From JAEMQF01 sp963775015 (GTDB taxonomy: Bacteria; Pseudomonadota; Gammaproteobacteria; Burkholderiales; Burkholderiaceae_C): DNA of 64,000 nt. The stretch's first letter is position 1; each line of letters begins with the position of its first letter. The position numbers were made by a program, and so were the translations under genes. This document shows positions 17,877 through 26,585 of the stretch, piece after piece. The notes beneath the pieces are model-generated. The model did not search any database, had not been told where the DNA came from, and worked only from the letters and a program-made list of their open reading frames with translations. The stretch lies in contig CAVZHI010000014.1 of assembly GCA_963775015.1 (NCBI GenBank), positions 78,182-142,181 of the forward strand, written 5' to 3'.

Positions 17877-19025
17877 TCAAGCCGACGGCAACTTCGTGTT
17901 GAACACGTGCTCGTAGCCCAGCGCGTAGTCCGCCTCATTGACGAACATGTAGTACGCGACTCGCTTGGCCCAGGCGCGTTGCGACTCGACGACGCGCTTG
18001 AAGAAGGGATCTTCGTCGGACAGGCGCTTGGTCAGCGTGTCCCACGCCTTGAGCTGCTCGACGAACACGCCCTTCGGGGTGCGCAGCACGTTGACCTTGT
18101 GCTTGTCTTTCAGGTCCTGCAGGTCGCGCGAGTAGTTGTCCATCGCCGTCCACCAGTTCGACGAACTCGCGGCCTCGGCGGCGTATTGAAGAATCGCCTG
18201 CAGGTCCTTCGGAATCGTCGCCCACTTCTTCTTGTTGATCGCGATCTCGAAGAACTCCATCGCCTGGTGGAAGCTGCCCATCATGTAGTTCTTGATCACG
18301 TCCTGCGCGCCGAAACGCATGTCGGACGTCGGGTTGTTGAACTCGAACGCATCGATCACGCCTTTTTCCAGCGCCGGGATGATTTCGCCGCCCGGAAGCT
18401 GCGTGACCTTCGAGCCCATTTCCTGGAACAGGTCGGCCGCCAATCCGACGGTGCGGTACTTCAGGCCTTTCAGCTCAGACGCATTGGTGATCGGCTTCTT
18501 GAACCAACCCAAGGGTTGGGTGGGCATCGGCATCACGAAGAAGCCGACGACGTCGAGGTTGATCTTCGTCAGCAACTCGTTGTACAGAGCGAGGCCGCCG
18601 CCGCGATAAATCCACGCCAGCGTCTGCGGCGCGTCGCAGCCGTTGATCGGGCCCGAGCCGAACAGCGACGCCACCTTGCTTTTGCCGTACCAGTACACGG
18701 GAACGCCGTGCGAGGCGTCGAGAACGCCCTTGCTCGTTGCGTCCATCACTTCGAAGGGTTTCACGACCGCGCCGGCAACGAGATAGTCGATGCGCAGGCG
18801 CCCGCCGGCCATCTCGTTGACGCGGTTCACGTATTCCATGGCCATCTCGTTGAAGATGTCCTTCGCGCCCCAGGCGCCCTGCATCTTGATCACGATCGGC
18901 GATTGCGCCACCGAGATCATCGGCGCGGCCATCGCGGCCACACCCGCTGCGCCGGAAACCGCGGCACCGAGGAATTTTCGACGCGCGGGTTGCGACCCGC
19001 CGCTTGCTGTTGTCGTCTCGTTCAT
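17877..19025 (-). CDS. TRAP transporter substrate-binding protein (DctP), Tat-exported
   Basis: 382 residues. The N-terminus has a Tat-like signal (ARRKFLGAAVSGAAGVAAMAAPM with a twin Arg), ending near SVAQS. The mature part has GRLRIDYLVAGAVVKPFEVMDATSKGVLDASHG and LKGLKYRTVGLAADLFQEMGSKVTQLPGGEIIPALEKGVIDAFEFNNP, including the conserved Arg of the DctP core. These features fit the mannitol/chloroaromatic-type subfamily; the ligand is unknown. First gene of the dctPQM-amidase operon; the 246 bases upstream face a divergent gene. Confidence 0.93.
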   Translation of the reverse strand: MNETTTASGGSQPARRKFLGAAVSGAAGVAAMAAPMISVAQSPIVIKMQGAWGAKDIFNEMAMEYVNRVNEMAGGRLRIDYLVAGAVVKPFEVMDATSKGVLDASHGVPVYWYGKSKVASLFGSGPINGCDAPQTLAWIYRGGGLALYNELLTKINLDVVGFFVMPMPTQPLGWFKKPITNASELKGLKYRTVGLAADLFQEMGSKVTQLPGGEIIPALEKGVIDAFEFNNPTSDMRFGAQDVIKNYMMGSFHQAMEFFEIAINKKKWATIPKDLQAILQYAAEAASSSNWWTAMDNYSRDLQDLKDKHKVNVLRTPKGVFVEQLKAWDTLTKRLSDEDPFFKRVVESQRAWAKRVAYYMFVNEADYALGYEHVFNTKLPSA

Positions 19026-19271
19026 GTGGGCACTCCTGAGCTTTCGTCTGCGGTGGGGCTGGCGCCAACCCCAGCGGGCGAAGCGACAGCAAAAACTGGC
19101 AGGCGAACCCGTTCAGTGGGGTCGCTCGCCTCCAGCAGCCGCTCACCATAACAAAACCGACCGCTCTCGCCCCTGGGGGTAACCCGCGCTTGACGCGCGG
19201 TGTCGGCTGTGCGCGGCGCCGCGTCGCGCGGCCTGCCGGCGCGACGCAGCGCTGCAGTAAAGTGCCGCCGG

Positions 19272-19477
19272 ATGTCCCGCCTTGCGCTGAGTCTTGAAGG
19301 GCTGCGTATCTTCGAGCGCGGCTGGCTGTCGTCAAACAACGTGCTGTTGCGCGGCAGTGGCGGCGACACCACATTGATCGACAGCGGCCACAGCGTGCAC
19401 GCCGCACAAACTGTCGCGCTCGTGCAGAACGCTTTGCGCGAGGCCGGCCCGGAACAACGCCTCACGCGAGTCTTGAA
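19272..19477 (+). pseudogene. MBL-fold hydrolase, 5' fragment (split by RIT element)
   Basis: First 68 codons of a metallo-beta-lactamase-fold hydrolase: MSRLALSLEGLRIFERGWLSSNNVLL, then TTLIDSGHSVHAAQ. The frame stops matching after RLTRVL at 19475, where the inserted element begins, and resumes at 23329 with NTHLHSDHCGGN. Joining TTG (19473-19475) to AAC at 23329-23331 restores an uninterrupted coding frame, so the insertion point is defined to within two bases. Beyond the junction the frame runs into element sequence and stops at 19545-19547. Confidence 0.85.
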
Positions 19478-19507
19478 GTCGAAATGCCAAGCTTGGCATT
19501 TCGACTT
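19476..19507. repeat. Perfect 32-bp palindrome at the left end of the RIT element
   Basis: Both halves are exact reverse complements with AAGCTT at the centre; half-site AAGTCGAAATGCCAAG. It lies between the MBL gene fragment and the left 29-bp inverted repeat, and is bracketed by direct CTTGAA copies (19472-19477 and 19505-19510). There is no equivalent at the right end. Confidence 0.85.
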
Positions 19508-19534
19508 GAATGACAAGGAGTCCGTAATGCGAAG
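19506..19534 (+). repeat. RIT left terminal inverted repeat (29 bp)
   Basis: Identical over 29 bases to the reverse complement of 23302-23330. The inner 11 bases (GTAATGCGAAG) recur inverted at 19584-19594, suggesting paired recombinase-binding sites within the end. Confidence 0.88.
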
Positions 19535-19601
19535 TACGGGCTCGTGAAGATGGTTCTTGTCGAGCATCGAGTGCAGTCCTTCGCTTCGCATTACTGTGAG
19601 G

Positions 19602-20603
19602 TCACAGGGAGTCGAGCCAGGTGAGCAAGTCGGGGTTGCGCCGCCATCTTGGCGGACCACCTGGACGGGTCGATCGATCAACTTGTTCAATGGCGCGCCG
19701 CTTGGTTTCGATGTTTGCCCGCGCGTAGTGGTTTGTCGTGTCGAGGCGGACGTGTCCGAGGAAACTCCTGATCACCGTGACGTCCACATCGGCGGCAACC
19801 AGCTGAACACCCGCTGTGTGGCGGAACGTGTGTGGGTGCACGCGCTTCTTGCGCAGCGACGGCAGTTCTTTCCCGGCCGTTTGCACGTACTGTGCGAGCT
19901 TGAACCGAACGCCGGCGGCACCAAGTGGCTGACCGTACCGATTGACGAACAGCGGTTCGTCATCAGGCCTGGGCTTGCGCTTCAGCAGCGCAGCCAGCAA
20001 TGTCGCCGTTTCCGGCCACAGCGGGCAGATCCTTTCCTTGCGTCCTTTGCCGAAGAGCTTCACCTGCGCCGGGGACGCCAACCTGATGTTGCTCGCGCAT
20101 AGGCTCAGCGCCTCCTGGATGCGCGCGCCGGTGTTGTACAGGAAGGCCAGCAGGGCATGATCGCGCTGCCCTTCTGGGGTCGAACGATCCGGCTGACGCA
20201 AGATCGCGGCGACCTCCTCACTGTCGAGGTATTCGGGGTCGGCCCTGGGGCCCTTCTTCGTCGGGATACGCAGTACCGCGGCACACTGCATTGCTGCCAG
20301 CGGCTCATGGTCAGCGACGTACCGGAAGAATGATCGGATCGCCGCCAAGCGACAGTTGCGCGTACCGATCGAAGTGCGCCGTTGCGTCTCGACGTACTTC
20401 AGGAACGCGAGCACTTCGTCGGCGGTCAGGTCGGCGAGCGTGAAATTGCTCACCGAGCGATGGCCGCGTTCTGCGACGAACCGCAGGAACATACGCCAGG
20501 TGTCGCGGTACGACAGCACCGTATGCCGCGAGCAGTTGCGTTGCTCTGCGAGCCACTCGTGGAAGAAGGCATGGAGCCAGGGTGCGAGGTGGCCCTTGGT
20601 CAT
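19602..20603 (-). CDS. ritC: RIT tyrosine recombinase, third gene (RitC-like)
   Basis: 333 residues from MTKGHLAPWLHAFF. An N-terminal SAM-like core-binding domain (SYRDTWRMFLRFVAERGH) is followed by the catalytic domain: first Arg in YNTGARIQEALSL, HxxR in HPHTFRHTAG, and tyrosine in LGHVRLDTTNHYARA. It resembles integrases of the XerD type. Its ATG overlaps the TGA of the preceding gene by 4 bases. The frame is open upstream to 20942 but that part only shadows ritB. Its stop lies 67 bases inside the left inverted repeat. Confidence 0.88.
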   Translation of the reverse strand: MTKGHLAPWLHAFFHEWLAEQRNCSRHTVLSYRDTWRMFLRFVAERGHRSVSNFTLADLTADEVLAFLKYVETQRRTSIGTRNCRLAAIRSFFRYVADHEPLAAMQCAAVLRIPTKKGPRADPEYLDSEEVAAILRQPDRSTPEGQRDHALLAFLYNTGARIQEALSLCASNIRLASPAQVKLFGKGRKERICPLWPETATLLAALLKRKPRPDDEPLFVNRYGQPLGAAGVRFKLAQYVQTAGKELPSLRKKRVHPHTFRHTAGVQLVAADVDVTVIRSFLGHVRLDTTNHYARANIETKRRAIEQVDRSTRPGGPPRWRRNPDLLTWLDSL

Positions 20604-21946
20604 GACCGGTCCCCCGATGCCTGAAGCGCGCCGGCACAGCGCCGCCGGTAACGCTCGCTCGCCTGCTGAAGGAGTTCCGGCGTGATGTTGAGGTACACCA
20701 GCGTCGAGCCGATGTCCTTGTGGCCGAGGTACGTCGACAGGTGTGGGAGTTGGCTTTGAGGGTTCACGCCGTCCCGGTACCACTGCATCATCCGGTGCCC
20801 GACGAACGTGTGCCTCAGATCGTGGACCCGCGGCCCGCTTTGGCCATGTTCGGGCTTGAGGCCCGCGCTGCGCAACACGCGGATCAACAGCTGCTTGATA
20901 GTGCCGTAGCTGTAACCCTGCCGGCGCAACGGCGACCACCACATCGGGGCCTCCGGCACGCTCGGCGCACCCGCCGCGGCGCGCGCCTCAAGATAGGTGT
21001 GCAGTACGCTGACCACACCTGTGGCCAGTGGCAGCCGCCGCGACTTGAAGAACTTCGTGTCCCGGATCTCAAGCTGTCCGCCCTCCACGTCCAGGTCACC
21101 GAGCGTCAGCGAGACGATCTCTCCGAGCCGCAGGCCTGCGCAGTACGCCAGGGTGATCATGGCGTGCAGCGCGACCGGTCGCAGCGGTGCGTTGTGCGAA
21201 GGGAACTTGCGCGCAGCATCGAGCAGCCGCTTGATCTCGGCCTCCGTGAAAATGTACGGCCGCCGCTGTTGCTGTACCACCCGACGCTGCAATCCCACGT
21301 CAATCGACAGGACCCTCTCGGTCGCGTCCTTGCGGTGCAACGCCTTGGACAGCACCAACCCACACTGCTGCACCTGCAGCTCATGTCGAACACCGCGGCT
21401 CTCGTGGCGCCAAGCCTCGAGTTGCTCCGGGAGCGAAGCGCCCGCCAGGCCAGCATGGCGCTGCAGGAACCTATCGAAGCGCAGCAGATCACGCATCCGG
21501 GCCTCGTACCGGTAGCCAAGGCCCTTCATGCGCACGACGTGCTCTTGCATTGCCGCGCCGAGAACGCTGCCCCATGGTTTGAGTGGCCGCAGCCGCTGCA
21601 AGGCGAGTTCGTACTCGTCCTCCAGCAGCGCTTGGACGATTGGGCTCAGGAGGCGGCCGTACTGCGCGCGCAGTTGAGCGAGCACATGGGGGTGTCCCTC
21701 GGCGGCAGAGCGCCAGTCGAGGTAGCGGGCAATCACGCACGCTCGATGCACCACATTGGCCAGCGGCGATCGCTGGATGTCCTGCTGCAACCATGCGCGC
21801 AAGGTCTCCATCGAGGGACGCGCCGACGCCTCGCGATCCGACACGAACGCATCGAAGGCACGGAGCAGACCGGCGTAGGTGTAGCGAGACTTGAGTCCGA
21901 TCGCCTGCGCGGCCAGGAACTTGTCGACAGTGCCTCGAGATCTCAT
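20600..21946 (-). CDS. ritB: RIT tyrosine recombinase, second gene (RitB-like)
   Basis: 448 residues. A long N-terminal region (residues 1-240) precedes the catalytic domain, with Arg in LAYCAGLRLGEIVSL, HxxR in VHDLRHTFVGH, and Tyr in STYLGHKDIGSTLVYLNIT. The catalytic residues of a tyrosine recombinase are therefore complete. Both ends overlap neighbours by 4 bases (ATGA), so all three proteins are probably made from one transcript in similar amounts. Confidence 0.88.
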   Translation of the reverse strand: MRSRGTVDKFLAAQAIGLKSRYTYAGLLRAFDAFVSDREASARPSMETLRAWLQQDIQRSPLANVVHRACVIARYLDWRSAAEGHPHVLAQLRAQYGRLLSPIVQALLEDEYELALQRLRPLKPWGSVLGAAMQEHVVRMKGLGYRYEARMRDLLRFDRFLQRHAGLAGASLPEQLEAWRHESRGVRHELQVQQCGLVLSKALHRKDATERVLSIDVGLQRRVVQQQRRPYIFTEAEIKRLLDAARKFPSHNAPLRPVALHAMITLAYCAGLRLGEIVSLTLGDLDVEGGQLEIRDTKFFKSRRLPLATGVVSVLHTYLEARAAAGAPSVPEAPMWWSPLRRQGYSYGTIKQLLIRVLRSAGLKPEHGQSGPRVHDLRHTFVGHRMMQWYRDGVNPQSQLPHLSTYLGHKDIGSTLVYLNITPELLQQASERYRRRCAGALQASGDRS

Positions 21947-23172
21947 CGCGACACCCCCGGCAGTTCCAGCGCGACCGCCCGCAAGTCAGCGATTGCCAGC
22001 TTCAGGTAAACGGCCGTGGACTGTTCGCTGCGATGCCCAAGGACGTCCCCGATCACTTTGATTGACACGCCCCCGCTCAGCAGGGACGCGGCGCGGCTGT
22101 GCCTGAAGACATGCGCGCCGCGCTTGCCCGTCAGGGACACGTCCACCGCCTGAAGTCGGCGACCTACGGTGGCGTAGATCGCACCACCTTTGCACAGCGG
22201 CCGGTACGGCGCCAACGCTCTCAGGAACACCTCTCGGACCGTGGTCTTGGGCCGCGCGTATTTCAAGTAGTTGAGCAGGGCGTCGGCCGGTCCACGCAAC
22301 AACGGCAGCTCCGAGCAAGCTCCAGTCTTGACATGCCGGATGCGAAGCCGCTCGTGACGCCAGTCGATGTCCGACAGGCACAGCCTTGCGATCTCCCCTG
22401 CACGCAAGCCATAGGTCGACAACAGCATCAAGATGGCGTAGTCGCGACGGCCCAGCGGCGAGTGGTCGCGTCGAGCGGCATCAAGCGCCCGCTCGATGTC
22501 CTCGCGCCGGATCGTCGAGGGGATACCCTCCAGCGTGTAGATGGGCGGGCCCTCGATCGCGCCTGCCAAGTCCACCGGCATCAGGTCACGGCCGTACAGA
22601 TAGCGCAGCACACCACGCAGCGTACTGATCATCGTCACCTTCGACGTGCGCCGCATCGAAGTGCCGCGCGCTGCGATGTAGGCGTCGAGGTCGGCAACGC
22701 TCAGCAAGGCAAGGCTCGTGCGGTGATCGCGTAGCCACCGCAGGAGCAGGCGTGCCTCGTCTCGGGCTTGTTCGCGTGTGCTCGCAGACAGGCCACGAAG
22801 CTCCACCATCCACGCGTCGTAGCCGTTCACCAACTCTTGCTCGGCAATCTCGTCGGCCCCCGTCGGCGCGATCTCTGGCGGCCATTTGCCGTGGACCAGC
22901 CGCAGCAGCATCTGGATCGCAGCTCGGTGCGCCCGCCGCCAGGCCGCTGGAAGCGCGCGCCGATCACGTCGGCGCCTCAAGCCATTGACATAGTGGTCGA
23001 TGTCGGCCGGCGCCACAGATTCAATAGATTGCCTCCGGCGCGCCAAGTAGCGGAGGAAGCGCCGTGCATTGCTGGGATAGTTCCTCGAGGCGCAGCGGCC
23101 GTATCGCTCTGCTTGCAAGTGCTCGCAAAGCCGAGCGATCAAGATGTTGTGATGGGCTTGGTACTCAGACAT
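21943..23172 (-). CDS. ritA: RIT tyrosine recombinase, first gene (RitA-like)
   Basis: 409 residues from MSEYQAHHNILIARL, with a GGAG site 7 bases upstream. It has an N-terminal phage-integrase SAM-like domain and a catalytic domain with Arg in LSTYGLRAGEIARL, HxxR-type motif as HVFRHSRAASLL, and Tyr in VLGHRSEQSTAVYLKL. The frame is open to 23265 but upstream residues are not family-like. First gene transcribed in the element, and 129 bases inside the right inverted repeat; no convincing promoter was seen between. Confidence 0.87.
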   Translation of the reverse strand: MSEYQAHHNILIARLCEHLQAERYGRCASRNYPSNARRFLRYLARRRQSIESVAPADIDHYVNGLRRRRDRRALPAAWRRAHRAAIQMLLRLVHGKWPPEIAPTGADEIAEQELVNGYDAWMVELRGLSASTREQARDEARLLLRWLRDHRTSLALLSVADLDAYIAARGTSMRRTSKVTMISTLRGVLRYLYGRDLMPVDLAGAIEGPPIYTLEGIPSTIRREDIERALDAARRDHSPLGRRDYAILMLLSTYGLRAGEIARLCLSDIDWRHERLRIRHVKTGACSELPLLRGPADALLNYLKYARPKTTVREVFLRALAPYRPLCKGGAIYATVGRRLQAVDVSLTGKRGAHVFRHSRAASLLSGGVSIKVIGDVLGHRSEQSTAVYLKLAIADLRAVALELPGVSR

Positions 23173-23301
23173 GACGATCTCCGTCGGTGAAACACCCGAA
23201 GATCGTGACCCGGAATTCTGGGAATGGCCTCCAGAATCCAACAAAATAATGCCAAGCAAACCCACCTCGAATCCCCGCGCAATCAGCGCTTCGCGACGAT
23301 G

Positions 23302-23330
23302 CTTCGCATTACGGACTCCTTGTCATTCAA
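23302..23330 (-). repeat. RIT right terminal inverted repeat (29 bp)
   Basis: Exact reverse complement of 19506-19534. It ends directly against the resumed MBL coding sequence, without the palindrome found at the other end. Confidence 0.88.
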
Positions 23331-24076
23331 CACGCACCTGCACTCCGACCACTGCGGCGGCAATGCGGCGCTGCAGCGCGAATTCGACGCCGAGCTGGTC
23401 ATTCCCGCCGGCCAGTGGGACGCTGCATTGCGCTGGGACGGGCAGGCGCTGGGCTACGCGGTGATCGGCCAGCGCTGCGACCGCTTCGTGCCGCAAGGAC
23501 GAATCTCGCCGGGGGATTGCCTGTCGATCGGGCAGCGGCGCTGGGAGGTGTTGGCCTCGCCCGGCCACGACCCCGCATCGGTGATGTTGTTCGATGCGAA
23601 CGACGGCGTGCTGATTTCCGCCGACGCACTCTGGGAAAACGGCTACGGCATCGTGTTTCCCGAATTGGCCGGCGAGCCCGGGATTCGACGACGTGGCGCA
23701 GGTGCTCGAGCTGATCGAGACGTTGCCGGTGCGCTGCGTGATTCCGGGTCACGGCGCGCCGTTTGTCGACTGTCCCGGCGCCTTGCTGCGCGCGCGAACC
23801 CTGCTCGCGAAACAGCGCGCCGACCCGCGCCAGCATGCGCGCCACGCGACCAAGGTCTTGATCAAGTACCACCTGATGGAGGAGCGCGCCCAGCACTATG
23901 CCGAGTTGCAAGCCTGGGCGTGCGCGCGGCCGATGTTCCAGCGCACGTTCGCCGCCCAGGCGTCGGGTTCGGGGTTGACGTTGCACGAGTGGTGCGAAGT
24001 TCTCGTCGACGAGCTGGTGCAGCGTGGCGCGCTCGCGGTTCGCGATGGCGTGGTCCATGACGTGGCGCAACGTTAG
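23329..24076 (+). pseudogene. MBL-fold hydrolase, 3' fragment (split by RIT element; one frameshift)
   Basis: Continuation of the gene starting at 19272. It opens with the metal-binding motif THLHSDHCGGN, then LASPGHDPASVMLF, and later GVLISADALWENGYG, so the metal ligands are all on this side. A frame change at the GGG run 23680-23682 is repaired by removing one G, giving GEPGFDDVAQVLELIETLPVRCVIPGHGAPF. The C-terminus resembles glyoxalase-II-like MBL hydrolases with a winged-helix tail. Without the first 68 residues it is unlikely to be functional unless a new start is used. Confidence 0.83.
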
Positions 24077-24260
24077 CTCGGGCTGAACCGGGCCCGCGCC
24101 GGCACATGGGCGCAGCGGCGACGCCGCGCCCTGCACCTCGTCGGGGCTGCGCGCAGGCTGGGCCTGCGGGCGTGCAGCGCGTCGCAAGGCGCTTGGCCCG
24201 GCCGGGTGCCGAACCTTACAGTCGCGACATCGCCCTGCAAAGCCCTGAACCGCCCGCACC

Positions 24261-25697
24261 ATGCCCACCTTTGCCGCCGCCGCTGCGACCCGCTGGAGTG
24301 CCCTGCTCGCTGCGCTCGGGCGCGGCTTTCACACTTACGCCAACTGGCTCGTCGCGATCAGTTGGAAGCGCTTCATCGTGCTGTCCATCCTGTTGCTGAT
24401 CATCACCAGCATCCTGAGCGAGATTCCGCCGTTCAACTGGACGATCAGCCAGACCGTGACCGACGTTCCGGCCAAGGTGGTGGTCGTCGAACGCGCGCCG
24501 GAGGCCAAGCCCGGCGCAGGCGCTTCGATCAGGATCGAGGGCGCAAAGTCGAAGTCCAAAACCGGCGACGACGTCGACGTCGACATCAACATCGGCCGCG
24601 ACGGGGTTCGCATCACGCGCGGCCGGGCCAAGAGTGCACCCGCGCCGGATGCGGCAGCGTCGGGCGCAGTGCAGCGCGTCGAAGAAGCGGCGTCGGCGGC
24701 GTCCGCCGCGCTGGGGTCGATCGAGATCAAACTGCCGCCTGGGCCTATTGCCGACGCCGTGCACAAGGCGATCGAGGAAGCGCGCCGCGAAATCAACGCC
24801 GCGATCGAGGAGGCGAAACAAGAGGCCGAAGACGCCGCCGAGGCAGCGCGCGCCGACGGCGAATCGCAGGTCGCGCCGGCGAAACGCCAACGCGTGCACA
24901 AGATCCGCCTGGGCGACTTCCTGCCGAACCTGGCGCTGCTCTGGATCGTCGCCTCGATCATGATCAAGATCACTTACAAGGGCCGGATCCAGGCCGAAGT
25001 GAAAGCGGCGCAGGCGACGGAAACGGCAGAGGCGGAGTCGCTCAAACGCCAGGTCGCCGAAGCACGCATGGCGGCGTTGCAGGCGCAAGTCGAGCCGCAC
25101 TTTCTGTTCAACACGCTCGCGTCGATCGACCATTTGATCGAGACCGACCCGCCGCGCGCGTCGACGATGCAGAAGAACCTCATCACCTACCTGCGCGCCA
25201 CGCTGCACAAGATGCGCGAGAGCACCACGACGCTCGGCCGCGAAGCGGAACTCATCACCGCCTACCTCGAAATCCTCAAGGTGCGCATGGAAGAACGCCT
25301 GAGCGTGCAGATCGACGTTGCCGCCGGCCTGCGCTCGGCGGCGTTCCCGCCGATGATGTTGCAGACGCTCGTCGAAAACGCGATCAAGCATGGCCTGGAG
25401 CCGAGCAGCGAACCGGCGACGCTCAGCGTGAGCGCCGAGATCAGCGACGGCATGTTGCGCGTCCTCGTCGCCGACACCGGCGTCGGCTTCGACCCGAACA
25501 ACCGCAGCACGAGCGGAACTGGCCTGGGCCTGGCGAACATTCGCGAGCGCCTCGAGCTGCTCTACGGCGCTGCCGGTCAGCTGGAAATCGCCGCGAACTC
25601 GCCGCGCGGAACCATCGTGACGTTGACGATCCCCTATTCCGCGATGCCGCGGCCGACCCCACCGTCGGCAGCGCAAGCGGCTACGATGCCATCATGA
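24261..25697 (+). CDS. LytS/YehU-type sensor histidine kinase
   Basis: 478 residues. TM1 is at ~38-54 and TM2 at ~218-237, enclosing ~160 residues outside the membrane. That loop has an acidic strand-like part (DDVDVDINIGRDGVRITRG) and a long Ala/Glu helix (AVHKAIEEARREINAAIEEAKQEAEDAAEAARAD) likely to be a coiled coil; I recognise no known sensor domain. The kinase core is the His_kinase type, with phosphoacceptor His280 in QVEPHFLFNTLASIDHLI. The ATPase region has VENAIKHGLEP, ADTGVGFDP and GTGLGLANIRERL. It overlaps the response regulator by 4 bases (ATGA). Confidence 0.9.
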   Translation: MPTFAAAAATRWSALLAALGRGFHTYANWLVAISWKRFIVLSILLLIITSILSEIPPFNWTISQTVTDVPAKVVVVERAPEAKPGAGASIRIEGAKSKSKTGDDVDVDINIGRDGVRITRGRAKSAPAPDAAASGAVQRVEEAASAASAALGSIEIKLPPGPIADAVHKAIEEARREINAAIEEAKQEAEDAAEAARADGESQVAPAKRQRVHKIRLGDFLPNLALLWIVASIMIKITYKGRIQAEVKAAQATETAEAESLKRQVAEARMAALQAQVEPHFLFNTLASIDHLIETDPPRASTMQKNLITYLRATLHKMRESTTTLGREAELITAYLEILKVRMEERLSVQIDVAAGLRSAAFPPMMLQTLVENAIKHGLEPSSEPATLSVSAEISDGMLRVLVADTGVGFDPNNRSTSGTGLGLANIRERLELLYGAAGQLEIAANSPRGTIVTLTIPYSAMPRPTPPSAAQAATMPS

Positions 25698-26530
25698 ACA
25701 CGCCAGTGCGCTGCGTGATCGCCGACGACGAACGCCTGATGCGCGAGCAGTTGCGCGCCCGGCTCGCCGAAGTCTGGCCGGAGCTGCAAGTGGTCGCCGA
25801 AGCGAAGAATGGCGCCGAAGCGCTGCAACTCACCGAGGCGCATCACCCGGATCTCGTCTTCCTCGACATCCGCATGCCCGGCATGACAGGCATCGAGGCG
25901 GCGCGCGCGATTGCGCAACTGCCCACCGACGACGACTGCGCCGACGCCTGGCCCGGCTGCGAGATCGTCTTCATCACGGCGTACGACGAGTACGCTGTGA
26001 ATGCGTTCGAGCAAGGCGTCGTCGACTATGTGCTCAAGCCCGCGGAGCGGGAGCGCCTTGCCATCACGGTGCAGCGCGTCCAGAAGCGCCTGGCCCAGCG
26101 CGCCGGTGCCGGCGGCGCAGGCCCCGGCGACGAGGTTCGCGCCGGGCAGGGCCTGCAGCAGTTGCTGCAAAACCTGAGCGCACAGCTGAACCCGAACGCG
26201 GCGCCGCACCTGCGCTGGATCCAGGCCACCGTCGGTTCGACGATTCAAATGATTCCGGTCGAAGACGTGCTGTTTTTCATCTCCGACGAGAAATACACGC
26301 GCGTCCAGACCGCGACGCTCGAAGCGCTGATCCGCAAGCCGATCAAGGAACTCGTCGACGAGCTCGACGCGAACCTGTTCTGGCAGATCCACCGTTCGAC
26401 GCTCGTGAATGCGCGCGCGATTTCCGGCGTCAGCCGCGACGCGCGAGGCCGGCAACTGGTGAGCGTGAAGGGCCACGCTGAAAAGCTCGAGGTGAGCCGC
26501 AGCTTCGCCGGTTTGTTCAAGGGCATGTAG
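25694..26530 (+). CDS. LytTR-family response regulator
   Basis: 278 residues. Receiver domain at 1-125, with acidic pair ADDE (11-13), phospho-acceptor Asp58 in VFLDIRMPGM, and the switch region ITAYDEYAVNAFEQGVVDYVLKPAE. There is an insertion with two Cys (TDDDCADAWPGCEI) between the fourth and fifth elements. The LytTR DNA-binding domain occupies ~170-275 (IPVEDVLFFISDEKYTRVQT, FWQIHRSTLVNARAI). Partner of the kinase upstream; targets are unknown. Confidence 0.92.
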   Translation: MNTPVRCVIADDERLMREQLRARLAEVWPELQVVAEAKNGAEALQLTEAHHPDLVFLDIRMPGMTGIEAARAIAQLPTDDDCADAWPGCEIVFITAYDEYAVNAFEQGVVDYVLKPAERERLAITVQRVQKRLAQRAGAGGAGPGDEVRAGQGLQQLLQNLSAQLNPNAAPHLRWIQATVGSTIQMIPVEDVLFFISDEKYTRVQTATLEALIRKPIKELVDELDANLFWQIHRSTLVNARAISGVSRDARGRQLVSVKGHAEKLEVSRSFAGLFKGM

Positions 26531-26585
26531 CGCGCCTGCTTCGCGCCGTGCGCCTGCGGCGCGGCCGTTTCTCCGCCGGAACCGC

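Larger units (their letters stand above)
19478..23328 (-). mobile_element. RIT (recombinase-in-trio) element
   Basis: 3.85-kb insertion carrying three overlapping tyrosine recombinase genes on the minus strand and nothing else. It is bounded by perfect 29-bp inverted repeats (19506-19534 and 23302-23330), and the left end also has a 32-bp palindrome. The element interrupts an MBL-fold gene. At most two bases (AA) could be duplicated at the target. Three consecutive recombinases with 4-bp overlaps and terminal inverted repeats are the published definition of RIT elements. Exact ends are uncertain by a few bases because the repeats extend into sequence shared with the target. Confidence 0.85.

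Noticed and set aside
19475..23330. Longer target-site duplication flanking the RIT element
   Set aside because: Only AA could be duplicated; CTTGAA occurs twice, but both copies are at the left end around the palindrome.
24206..25693. Upstream extension of the response regulator frame
   Set aside because: It is the shadow of the histidine kinase gene in another frame; the real start overlaps the kinase stop.
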